Assembly: GCA_051006995.1 (NCBI GenBank)
Contig: JBPCSQ010000029.1
Coordinates: 248,001-312,000, forward strand
Length of the DNA stretch: 64,000 bases
Direction: 5' to 3'
Origin: JAIQGF01 sp051006995
GTDB taxonomy: Bacteria; Acidobacteriota; Terriglobia; Terriglobales; Acidobacteriaceae
In this document: positions 17,029 through 24,450 of the stretch, in pieces
Numbering within the stretch: the stretch's first letter is position 1
Layout: every line of letters starts with the position of its first letter
The notes under the pieces: model-generated
Databases searched by the model: none
What the model saw: only the letters and a program-made list of their open reading frames with translations
Told to the model about the DNA's origin: nothing
Position numbers and translations under genes: made by a program

Positions 17029-18826
17029 AGGCAGCATGGCCCTTTTGCGTCAAGGCGACTTCCAACTTGGAACCCTGGCCCGGCAGAGATTCTATGCTCA
17101 ACTCGCCATCCAATGCACGCACTCGTTCTTTCAGAATGGACGGACCTTTATGGCAGGCCTCTAACTCGGCAAGGTCCTTCTTTCCTGGGAAATCGAAGCC
17201 CCGGCCATCATCTTCCACCCCGAGAATCCAGCGTCCCCCGTGCTGCCCGAAGCGCACCAGCACGCGCGTCGCACCGCTGTGCTTGCGCACGTTGGTGAGC
17301 GCCTCCTGAACGATGCGCACCAGTTCGCGGCAGACGCGTGGGGCGAGGTCGACCTCCTCGAGCCCGGAGACGAACTCTGCCTTGATGCCGGTATCGCGCC
17401 GGAACCGCTCCACGGTATCAGCAAGGAAGTCGAGCAACTGACCCGGGGAAAGCTCCACCGGACGCATCTGCTGCATCAGGGTGCGGAGGTCGAGCACCTG
17501 CTCGCGGAGCATTTCCTGAATGCGCTGCAATTGGGGAGCGAGCATGCCGGCCTCGGCCGGGCGCGAGGCTTGGCGCCGTAACACGTCAACCTCCATCTCC
17601 ACCGCGATCAAGGCCTGGATGGCGCCGTCATGCAGTTCGCGGGCGACCCGGGCGCGCTCGATGGCGCCGGCGCGGGAGCGCAGCCGCCGCAGGAGATAGA
17701 TGGTATAGATCGCCGGTCCGACCTGCCCGAGGAGCTTCTGCACGAACCGCAGCTCACCGAATTTATTGATCCCCATGCGCGCGTCGAAGAGTAGAACGCG
17801 CCCTGTCCATTCCTGCCCCAGGTTGAAACCGACCGACTGCAAAGACCGGGCGCTCCCCAACTGCGGCACGGCCTCCGGCGACCAAAACCCATCGAGTCGG
17901 GTACGCCGGCCGTCGGCCTCCAGCGCCCAACTTGCCCAACCGCTGCCGCGACGCTCGGTGTAGAACGCCAGGCCCGGGAAGGGATCGGCATGCCGGGAGC
18001 GCTCTTCTGGCGGCACCTCGCGTGAACTGATCCTGGCGCCCCTGGTCGGGTCGGACTGCCACAGGAAGATCCGTCCGGAGCTGCTCTGCTGCATGATAGC
18101 GAGGGCGCGGGGCGCAATGAAGATGCGCATCAACTCGCCGAGAATCGCCTGCATGGTGCCGCGCAGCCCGGTTTCCACGCGCGCCAGGTTCGTTATCCGC
18201 CGCACGACGGCATTCTCAGCTCGCAGTTGCTTTTCCTCTTCCGCAAGGTATCCCAGCAACACTCCCAGGATGACGAGGTACGAGAGGCGAATAATGAAGC
18301 GATTGATCTCATATTCGCCCAGCCCCCAACTGCCCAGCTGACGGTCCATGTGGAAAACGGGAACGGTGGCGCCCCGCAATAAGGCGCCTTCAAATAGGAT
18401 CACCGACGCGATGAAGCCCGAAGTCGCCGCCGTTTCCCACAGCCCCCAGCGAAACGCTGCCGCCGTCAGCACGAATACGAAATAGAGAAAGAACGGGCTG
18501 TTCGGGCCGGCAGTGAACAGCGTGAAAACTGCCGGAAAGATCATGTCAAAGGCGTGCACCGCAAGAAAGGAGGGCGAAACCTTCTGCAGGCGGTCCAGCG
18601 CCATCCACACGGCGAGGCTGTATGCGAGATAGCCGAACAAGAGCAGGTACGCGAGGGTTGCGTAGCGGCTGGGCTCCGTAGGGTCGAGGTAAATGGCGAG
18701 GGCGCCGGCGCTGGCGAGGAAGATGCGCGCGGAAGCAAGCACGCGCTCGGTGCGCAGGCGCTCGGCGGCGTCCGGCGGCGCGTTCAGCCGTGTAAGAAAT
18801 CGTGGAACCCTGGCCAGCGGGAACAT
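17021..18826 (-). CDS. Membrane sensor histidine kinase (NarX/DegS-like, HisKA_3)
   Basis: 601 residues. The N-terminal 200 residues contain about six hydrophobic helices (for example YATLAYLLLFGYLAYSLAVW and FFLYFVFVLTAAAFRWGLW), suggesting a membrane-embedded sensor. A GAF-like region follows at about residues 230-380. The HisKA_3 phospho-acceptor box is ARVARELHDGAIQALI (His near residue 397), and the ATPase domain has EALTNVRKHSGA and EDDGRGFDF. It autophosphorylates and passes phosphate to the overlapping NarL-type regulator. The signal is not evident. It is divergent from the OB-fold gene, whose CRP/FNR-like box faces the other way. Confidence 0.9.
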   Translation of the reverse strand: MFPLARVPRFLTRLNAPPDAAERLRTERVLASARIFLASAGALAIYLDPTEPSRYATLAYLLLFGYLAYSLAVWMALDRLQKVSPSFLAVHAFDMIFPAVFTLFTAGPNSPFFLYFVFVLTAAAFRWGLWETAATSGFIASVILFEGALLRGATVPVFHMDRQLGSWGLGEYEINRFIIRLSYLVILGVLLGYLAEEEKQLRAENAVVRRITNLARVETGLRGTMQAILGELMRIFIAPRALAIMQQSSSGRIFLWQSDPTRGARISSREVPPEERSRHADPFPGLAFYTERRGSGWASWALEADGRRTRLDGFWSPEAVPQLGSARSLQSVGFNLGQEWTGRVLLFDARMGINKFGELRFVQKLLGQVGPAIYTIYLLRRLRSRAGAIERARVARELHDGAIQALIAVEMEVDVLRRQASRPAEAGMLAPQLQRIQEMLREQVLDLRTLMQQMRPVELSPGQLLDFLADTVERFRRDTGIKAEFVSGLEEVDLAPRVCRELVRIVQEALTNVRKHSGATRVLVRFGQHGGRWILGVEDDGRGFDFPGKKDLAELEACHKGPSILKERVRALDGELSIESLPGQGSKLEVALTQKGHAAYV

Positions 18827-18932
18827 GCAATGGGTCTCTGTTTACCTTCTTTTTACCTTATCCGGTAGCCACATCACAATTGGTGAATTCTCCAGGCAGG
18901 ACGAAAAAGGCTTGTTTTTACGGGCGCAGTCC

Positions 18933-18975
18933 TGTGATGGGCCTCACAGTCACGGGCGAATTCGCGGGTTAGGCT
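18933..18975 (+). promoter_or_regulatory. CRP/FNR-type box with -10 element (plus-strand promoter)
   Basis: TGTGATGGGCCTCACA at 18933-18948 is a full TGTGA-N6-TCACA palindrome (centre 18940.5). TAGGCT at 18970-18975 begins 29.5 bp downstream, which places the centre near -41.5 of the predicted start site. It would drive the gene at 19014. Confidence 0.7.
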
Positions 18976-19013
18976 TGGAGCAGATACCGCCGGCGGAAAG
19001 GAGGCGCAAGCCA

Positions 19014-19433
19014 ATGAAATCAAACTTCCGTCGATTCCTCACCTTCAGTGTCCTGCTGTGGGCGGTGACAATGGTCGGCCAGGCGAACAAGCCCCCGGCC
19101 GACGCGCCCAAGTATGACCTCCGCAGTGAAGTCACCGTCAAAGGGAAAGTGGAGGAGGTCCAAAAGGTCGCAAATGCCAAGGGGCAGGTCGGAATTCACC
19201 TTCTGGTTAAGACCGAAACGGCGACCCTCGAAGTGCGCCTGTGCCCCAACAGCTTCCTGGACGACATGGACGTGCGGTTTGCCAAAGGCGACGCGCTGAC
19301 CATCACCGGATCCAAGGTCAAGGTGGAGGAGAAGGACGTAATCCTCGCCCGCGAGATCGAGCGCGGCACCAGCAAGATCGTCTTGCGCGACAAAGAGGGC
19401 GTCCCGGTTTGGCTGTGGCTGGTTAAAGGATAG
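19014..19433 (+). CDS. Secreted OB-fold-like protein of unknown function
   Basis: 139 residues from the ATG at 19014, preceded by AAAGGAGG. A signal peptide (NFRRFLTFSVLLWAVTMVGQ) leads into a small beta-rich domain: SEVTVKGKVEEVQKV, HLLVKTETATLEVRLCPNSF, DALTITGSKVKVEEKDVILA, the order of strands seen in periplasmic OB-fold proteins. One Cys is present. The binding partner is unknown. The promoter carries the clearest CRP/FNR-like site in the window, so expression probably follows a global or redox regulator. Upstream in-frame starts lie inside the promoter and were rejected. Confidence 0.75.
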   Translation: MKSNFRRFLTFSVLLWAVTMVGQANKPPADAPKYDLRSEVTVKGKVEEVQKVANAKGQVGIHLLVKTETATLEVRLCPNSFLDDMDVRFAKGDALTITGSKVKVEEKDVILAREIERGTSKIVLRDKEGVPVWLWLVKG

Positions 19434-19665
19434 CGTCAGCTTCGCGGTTCATCTCCTCGGTGCAGGCTGCGCGAACTATCGATTCCCAGCAGCCTCTTTC
19501 ATTCCGTTTTCCCGTGCGAAAACCCATTCCTGCTTACCGTGGCGCGGCATCGCTGCCGGTGCGGTAACATGGTCCGATTTTGCCTAAACCCGGCTGAGGC
19601 CATGCAACGGAGTTAAGCGGTCCTTCGTTCTAATGGGGCAGTACTGACAGAAAGCGAGAGAGCTG

Positions 19666-21600
19666 ATGCGCTCCCCGGATACGGCGCTGCAAACCCCCGG
19701 TGTGACTTACGAGTTCAGCCTGCTGAGCGACTACGACCTTCACCTCTTCAATGAAGGTGCGCACAACCGGCTGTACGAAAAAATGGGAGCGCACCCGGGC
19801 ACGTGGCAAGGCACCCCGGGCGTGTACTTCGCCGTATGGGCGCCGGACGCCGAGGAGGTGAACGTCTTCGGCGAGTTCAACGGCTGGAATAAGTACAGCC
19901 ACCGGCTGCGGGCTCGCGGCAGCTCCGGCATCTGGGAAGGATTCATGCCGAACCTGGGCGAAGGCACTCTCTACAAGTATTACGTGGTTTCGCGCTACCA
20001 CGGATACCGCGTGGACAAGGCCGACCCCTTCGGCTTTCAGCACGAGATGCCCCCGCGCACCGCCTCGATCGTCCGCACGCTCGACAACCAATGGGGCGAC
20101 CAGCAGTGGTTGCAGATTCGCCACACGCGCAACTCGCTACAGGCGCCGATCTCGATTTACGAAGTCCACCTGGGCTCCTGGATGCGGGGCGACGGCAACC
20201 GCTTTCTCGGATATCGCGAGCTGGCGCCGCGCTTGAGCGATTACATCCAGCGCGCCGGCTTCACCCACGTGGAATTCATGCCGATTATGGAGCACCCGTT
20301 TTACGGCTCGTGGGGATACCAGTGCACCGGCTTCTTCGCGCCCACCAGCCGCTTCGGCTCGCCCCAGGAATTCATGTACCTGGTGGATCACCTGCACCAG
20401 AACGGCATCGGCGTGATCCTCGACTGGGTTCCTTCGCACTTCCCCGCCGACGAGCACGGACTGGCGTACTTCGACGGCACGCATTTGTTCGAGCACGCCG
20501 ACTGGCGCCAGGGCTTTCATCCCGACTGGAAGAGCTACATTTTCAATTACGGCCGCAACGAGGTGCGCAGCTTCCTGCTCTCCAGCGCCATGTTCTGGCT
20601 GGACAAGTACCACGCCGACGGGCTGCGCGTGGACGCGGTGGCCTCCATGCTCTACCTCGATTACTCGCGCACCGAGGGCGGCTGGATCCCGAACCGCTAT
20701 GGCGGGCGCGAGAACCTGGAAGCCATCACCTTCCTCCAGCGCATGAACCACGACGTGTACCAGGCGTTTCCCGCCGTCCAAACCGTCGCCGAAGAGTCCA
20801 CCGCATGGCCGATGGTGTCTAAGCCGACCTATCTCGGCGGCCTTGGATTCGGCCTGAAGTGGGACATGGGCTGGATGCACGACACGCTGGTTTTCATGAA
20901 CAAAGAGCCGGTGCATCGCAAGTTTCATCACAACCAGCTCACCTTCCGCGGCCTATACGCATTCACGGAAAATTACGTCCTGCCGCTCTCCCACGATGAA
21001 GTGGTGCACGGCAAGCGTTCGCTGCTCGACAAGATGCCGGGCGACCAGTGGCAGAAACGCGCCAACCTTCGCCTGCTGCTCGGATACATGTGGGCGCAAT
21101 CGGGAAAGAAATTACTGTTCATGGGCGGCGAGTTCGGCCAGTGGAAGGAGTGGAATCACGACCACAGCCTCGACTGGCACCTGCTGGACTATCCCGATCA
21201 CCAGGGCATCTTGCAGTGGGTGTCGGACCTGAACCGCGCCTATCGCGAGGAGCCGGCGCTACACTTCCTCGACATTGATCCCGCGGGATTCGAATGGATT
21301 GACGCCAGCGATGCCGACAACAGCGCGCTGAGCTTTCTGCGCAAGACCGCCGACGTGAACGACGCCATCGTGGTCGCGCTGAACTTTACGCCCGTGCCCC
21401 GCAAGAACTACCGCCTGGGTGTGCCGCAGTGCGGCTACTGGCGGGAGTTGCTCAACAGTGACGCGCAAGCCTACGGCGGATCGGGCATCGGCAACGCCGG
21501 CGGAAGCCAGTCGGAACCCATCGCCTGGCACGGGCAGAACTGCTCCATCAATCTGACCCTGCCGCCCCTGAGCGCGCTGTTCCTGAAGCGGCAGACTTGA
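19666..21600 (+). CDS. glgB: 1,4-alpha-glucan branching enzyme GlgB
   Basis: 644 residues. Transfers a cut alpha-1,4-glucan segment to form alpha-1,6 branches in glycogen. An N-terminal CBM48 module (GVYFAVWAPDAEEVNVFGEF, NGWNK) precedes the GH13 barrel: EVHLGSWMR, GVILDWVPSHFP, the nucleophile Asp323 in DGLRVDAVASMLYLDY, the acid/base Glu376 in VAEESTAWP and the transition-state Asp in LSHDEVVHGK. A C-terminal beta domain closes the protein. No other glycogen gene is adjacent. It ends just before a strong palindromic terminator and converges on the next gene. The 232 bases upstream hold no feature I can name beyond a possible promoter. Confidence 0.96.
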   Translation: MRSPDTALQTPGVTYEFSLLSDYDLHLFNEGAHNRLYEKMGAHPGTWQGTPGVYFAVWAPDAEEVNVFGEFNGWNKYSHRLRARGSSGIWEGFMPNLGEGTLYKYYVVSRYHGYRVDKADPFGFQHEMPPRTASIVRTLDNQWGDQQWLQIRHTRNSLQAPISIYEVHLGSWMRGDGNRFLGYRELAPRLSDYIQRAGFTHVEFMPIMEHPFYGSWGYQCTGFFAPTSRFGSPQEFMYLVDHLHQNGIGVILDWVPSHFPADEHGLAYFDGTHLFEHADWRQGFHPDWKSYIFNYGRNEVRSFLLSSAMFWLDKYHADGLRVDAVASMLYLDYSRTEGGWIPNRYGGRENLEAITFLQRMNHDVYQAFPAVQTVAEESTAWPMVSKPTYLGGLGFGLKWDMGWMHDTLVFMNKEPVHRKFHHNQLTFRGLYAFTENYVLPLSHDEVVHGKRSLLDKMPGDQWQKRANLRLLLGYMWAQSGKKLLFMGGEFGQWKEWNHDHSLDWHLLDYPDHQGILQWVSDLNRAYREEPALHFLDIDPAGFEWIDASDADNSALSFLRKTADVNDAIVVALNFTPVPRKNYRLGVPQCGYWRELLNSDAQAYGGSGIGNAGGSQSEPIAWHGQNCSINLTLPPLSALFLKRQT

Positions 21601-21614
21601 TGCTTGCCAAAAGC

Positions 21615-21641
21615 AAAGGCACGGCCGCGGCCGTGCCTTTT
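21615..21641. terminator. Bidirectional rho-independent terminator
   Basis: A perfect 20-bp palindrome (21618-21637, GGCACGGCCG and its complement) is flanked by AAA on the left and TTTT on the right. It lies between the convergent glgB and the 21659-22336 gene and can serve both. Confidence 0.8.
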
Positions 21642-21658
21642 CCCGCAATCGAAAATCT

Positions 21659-22336
21659 CTAGTCGTTCATCACCCGCCAGCCTCCGCTGTCGGTCTTCAC
21701 CAGGGTGAGCGCCGACTTCTTGACGTCCCCGTGGTAGAAGTTCGCGCCATACTTGTCGATCAGCGCCTGCGTGTCCCAGATATTGAATTTCTTCATTTCG
21801 GGGCTGGTGGCGTCGAACAAGTCCCCGAGCGGCGTGGTTTCCCATTTCCAGGTGTACTCCACCTTGGCCACGCTTGGGCTGTTCATGGTCACCTTCGAGA
21901 CCTGCACCAGCTTGCGGCGCGCAAGAGGAACCATCAGCAGCTCGCTGCCATCCTTTTCCTTGCTTTTCTGAAACTCGGGAAACGCGGTGAGTTCCTTTTC
22001 GCCCTTGGGCGTGAGCGCGATGTCGTAAATCTCGCCTTTCTTAGGCGCAACGACTTTCACCAGCCCGGCCTTTTCCAGCAGCTTGTAATGCGGATCGCGC
22101 GGCTTTTCATTGATGCTGGCTTTGACCTCTCCCGTATGAAAGCGGAGCGTCACCGCGCCCTGTGCTTTCAGGATGTCACCTACAAACGCGGTCGCTTCCT
22201 GCGGCGTCAGCACTTTCTTGGCCTGCACCACCCAATAACCACCCGTGCCGATGATCACGCCGGCCAGGGCCAGGATGAGCAGCAAGGGCACGATCGAAGA
22301 CGATCTCTTTTCCAGTTCGATTTCCTGTTCGAACAT
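21659..22336 (-). CDS. Membrane-anchored protein of unknown function
   Basis: 225 residues from the ATG at 22336, which has GGGAGG five bases upstream (a GTG two codons earlier is weaker). A charged N-terminus is followed by one transmembrane helix (IVPLLLILALAGVIIGTGGYW) and an extracytoplasmic domain: VLTPQEATAFVGDILKAQGA, KLLEKAGLVKVVAPKKGEIY, VAKVEYTWKWETTPLGDLFD. I recognise no family. Its promoter carries a CRP/FNR-like box at the shared spacing (22391-22433). Confidence 0.7.
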   Translation of the reverse strand: MFEQEIELEKRSSSIVPLLLILALAGVIIGTGGYWVVQAKKVLTPQEATAFVGDILKAQGAVTLRFHTGEVKASINEKPRDPHYKLLEKAGLVKVVAPKKGEIYDIALTPKGEKELTAFPEFQKSKEKDGSELLMVPLARRKLVQVSKVTMNSPSVAKVEYTWKWETTPLGDLFDATSPEMKKFNIWDTQALIDKYGANFYHGDVKKSALTLVKTDSGGWRVMND

Positions 22337-22390
22337 AGGCACCTCCCGCGACGCTGCGGGTCATTTATCACGAGAAACGGCGTCAACGCC

Positions 22391-22433
22391 AGTATTCTCC
22401 GCCGAGAAACGCGGTTCTGTGACTGGTATCACC
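22391..22433 (-). promoter_or_regulatory. CRP/FNR-type box with -10 element (minus-strand promoter)
   Basis: On the minus strand the box reads GGTGATACCAGTCACA (22433-22418, centre 22425.5), followed by AATACT at 22396-22391, 29.5 bp from the centre. It would drive the gene starting at 22336. Confidence 0.6.
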
Positions 22434-22459
22434 GGTTGGGGTGAGCGTTAACCTATGAA

Positions 22460-23188
22460 TTAACCGGCAGACTGGGCGGCGGCCTTGGCCGGCAGGCGGG
22501 ACCGCGCGGCGCGCAGGCGGCGCAATTGGGCCAGATAGTTCAGCATGACGGTGGCGGTCACCTTCGACTGGCCTGCCACCCTGGGCCGGAAGACGAAGGG
22601 CACCTCGCGGATTTCCGGCGACGGCAGTTGCGCCGCGATTTCGATCAGAATCTTGAAGCCTTGTGCGCTCAGCCGGTCGCGGACGCGAAGGAACTCGTCG
22701 CGGCGAACCATGAAATAGCCGGACATGGGATCACGCAAACGCAATCCCAGCGCCGACTCGGCCAGTTGCGTGGCGGCGCGCGAAGCCAGGCGGCGCAGCA
22801 AACCCCAATCGGAAGTGCCGCCCCCGGGCATGTAGCGGCAGCCCACCACCAGCTCGCCCCCGGCGGTCAACTGCCGCAGCATCTCGGGAAGGATGGCGGG
22901 ATCGTGCTGAAGATCGGCGTCCATGCAGGCTACGGCTTGCCCGCGTGCCGCCGAAAAACCCTCGATAACCGAAGCGGCCAGGCTGCGCTCTCCGCGGCGG
23001 CGAAGCACGCGCACCCGCGGAAACTCCGCCCGCAGCCCTTCCGCGACTTCCCAGGTGCGGTCGGGGGAATCGTCATCCACGATAAGGATTTCGTGGTCCA
23101 CCCCACGCAGCACCTCAGTCACGGCGCGCGCGAAGGCGGGCACGTTGGCGGCTTCGTTATAAGTAGGCGTAACGACGGTGAGTTGCAC
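22460..23188 (-). CDS. Family 2 glycosyltransferase, polyprenyl-phosphate (DPM1-like)
   Basis: 242 residues from the GTG at 23188. GT-A fold motifs: LTVVTPTYNEAANVPAFARA, ILIVDDDSPDRTWEVAEGLR, ACMDADLQHDP with the metal-binding DxD-type Asp, VVGCRYMPGGG and RDPMSGYFMVRRDEF. This matches dolichyl/undecaprenyl-phosphate mannosyl- or glucosyltransferases, which charge a lipid carrier for extracytoplasmic glycosylation. The open frame extends to 24295 anti-sense to the DegT aminotransferase; that part is a shadow. Divergent partner: the sugar aminotransferase at 23297, suggesting a cell-surface sugar role for both. Confidence 0.88.
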   Translation of the reverse strand: MQLTVVTPTYNEAANVPAFARAVTEVLRGVDHEILIVDDDSPDRTWEVAEGLRAEFPRVRVLRRRGERSLAASVIEGFSAARGQAVACMDADLQHDPAILPEMLRQLTAGGELVVGCRYMPGGGTSDWGLLRRLASRAATQLAESALGLRLRDPMSGYFMVRRDEFLRVRDRLSAQGFKILIEIAAQLPSPEIREVPFVFRPRVAGQSKVTATVMLNYLAQLRRLRAARSRLPAKAAAQSAG

Positions 23189-23296
23189 GCGATGCCTGGT
23201 TTCGGAAGTTATGCATATTTTATCGCGATTTCGTGGACCTGGCTGCCGGCTATCTGGTTTCAGCGGCGTTGCCTGGGTCGTGTAGGATGTTCGCGC

Positions 23297-24424
23297 ATGG
23301 AAAACGTCCCCTTCGTGGACCTGCGCGCGCAGTACGCCGGCATCAAGCAGGAGGTGCTGGCGGCGATCACGCGTGTGCTGGAGAGCTCGCAATTCGTCCT
23401 CGGCGACGCCGTGGCTGAATTCGAGCGCAACTTTGCCTCTTACTGCACAACGCGCGAAGCGGTGGCGGTGAACTCCGGGACAAGCGCGTTGCATCTGGCG
23501 CTGCTGGCCGCCGGAATTGGCCCCGGCGACGAAGTGATCACCACCCCGTTCACGTTTGTCGCTAGCGTGGCGGCCATCCTCTACGCCGGCGCCCGCCCGG
23601 TGCTGGTGGACATTGACCCGGTATCGTTCAACATTGATCCGCAGAAAATCGAGGCGGCCATCACGCCGCGTACCCGCGCCATCCTGCCGGTCCACCTCTA
23701 CGGTCAAATGGCCGACATGGACCCGATCGTCGCGATTGCGCGCCGCCACAAGCTGCTGCTGATCGAAGACGCGGCCCAGGCGGTGGGCGCCGAGTATAAG
23801 GGCCGTCGCGCCGGCAGCATCGGCGATCTGGGCTGCTTCAGCTTCTATCCCAGCAAGAACCTGGGCGCCTACGGCGAGGGCGGGGCCGTCACTACCAGCA
23901 ACGCCGAGTATGCCGCCAAGCTGTGCATGTTGCGCAATTGGGGCGAAGACCGCAAATACCATCACATCCTGCGCGGTTACAACTACCGCATGGAAGGAAT
24001 CCAGGGCGCGATTCTGAACGTGAAACTCGGCCACCTGGAAGCCTGGACCGAAGCTCGCCGCTCGCATGTGGCGCGATATCGCGAGCTGCTGCCGGAACGC
24101 GGAGTCGGCCTGCCGCAAGAAATGCAGTACGCGCGCCACGTTTATCACGTGTTCACGGTGCGATCGGTGGCGCGGGACGGATTGCAGCAGGCGCTGGCCT
24201 CGCGTGGAATCCAGACCGGCCTGCATTATCCCGCCCCGGTACACATGCAGCCGGCCTATGCGGATATCGGATATCAGCGCGGCGATTTTCCGCACGCCGA
24301 AAAGGCCGCCGCCGAAGTGCTGTCGCTGCCCCTATTTGCCGAAATGACGGAAGAGCAGATCGTGCGGGTCGCGGCCGCCCTCAAAGAAGCCTTGAGCGCC
24401 ATGCCGGCCGGCCAGCGGGCCTGA
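23297..24424 (+). CDS. DegT/DnrJ/EryC1/StrS family sugar aminotransferase
   Basis: 375 residues from the ATG at 23297. PLP-enzyme motifs: VPFVDLRAQYAGIKQEV at the start, AVNSGTSALHLALLAAGIGP, TPFTFVASVAAI, LIEDAAQAVGAEYKGR (Asp and Gln near the PLP ring) and CFSFYPSKNLGAYGEGGAV with the Schiff-base Lys in PSKNLGA. These enzymes aminate nucleotide-linked keto sugars for surface polysaccharides or glycosylated products. It is divergent from the GT2 gene (about 108 bases between starts). Confidence 0.9.
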   Translation: MENVPFVDLRAQYAGIKQEVLAAITRVLESSQFVLGDAVAEFERNFASYCTTREAVAVNSGTSALHLALLAAGIGPGDEVITTPFTFVASVAAILYAGARPVLVDIDPVSFNIDPQKIEAAITPRTRAILPVHLYGQMADMDPIVAIARRHKLLLIEDAAQAVGAEYKGRRAGSIGDLGCFSFYPSKNLGAYGEGGAVTTSNAEYAAKLCMLRNWGEDRKYHHILRGYNYRMEGIQGAILNVKLGHLEAWTEARRSHVARYRELLPERGVGLPQEMQYARHVYHVFTVRSVARDGLQQALASRGIQTGLHYPAPVHMQPAYADIGYQRGDFPHAEKAAAEVLSLPLFAEMTEEQIVRVAAALKEALSAMPAGQRA

Positions 24425-24450
24425 CCGGCCACATGACTGCGCCCGCGAGA

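Noticed and set aside
19434..19665. 232-base gap before glgB considered as a small RNA gene
   Set aside because: No clear promoter-terminator pair or stable fold could be recognised by eye.
23189..24295. N-terminal extension of the GT2 frame
   Set aside because: Anti-sense to the DegT aminotransferase; the glycosyltransferase fold starts at the GTG at 23188.
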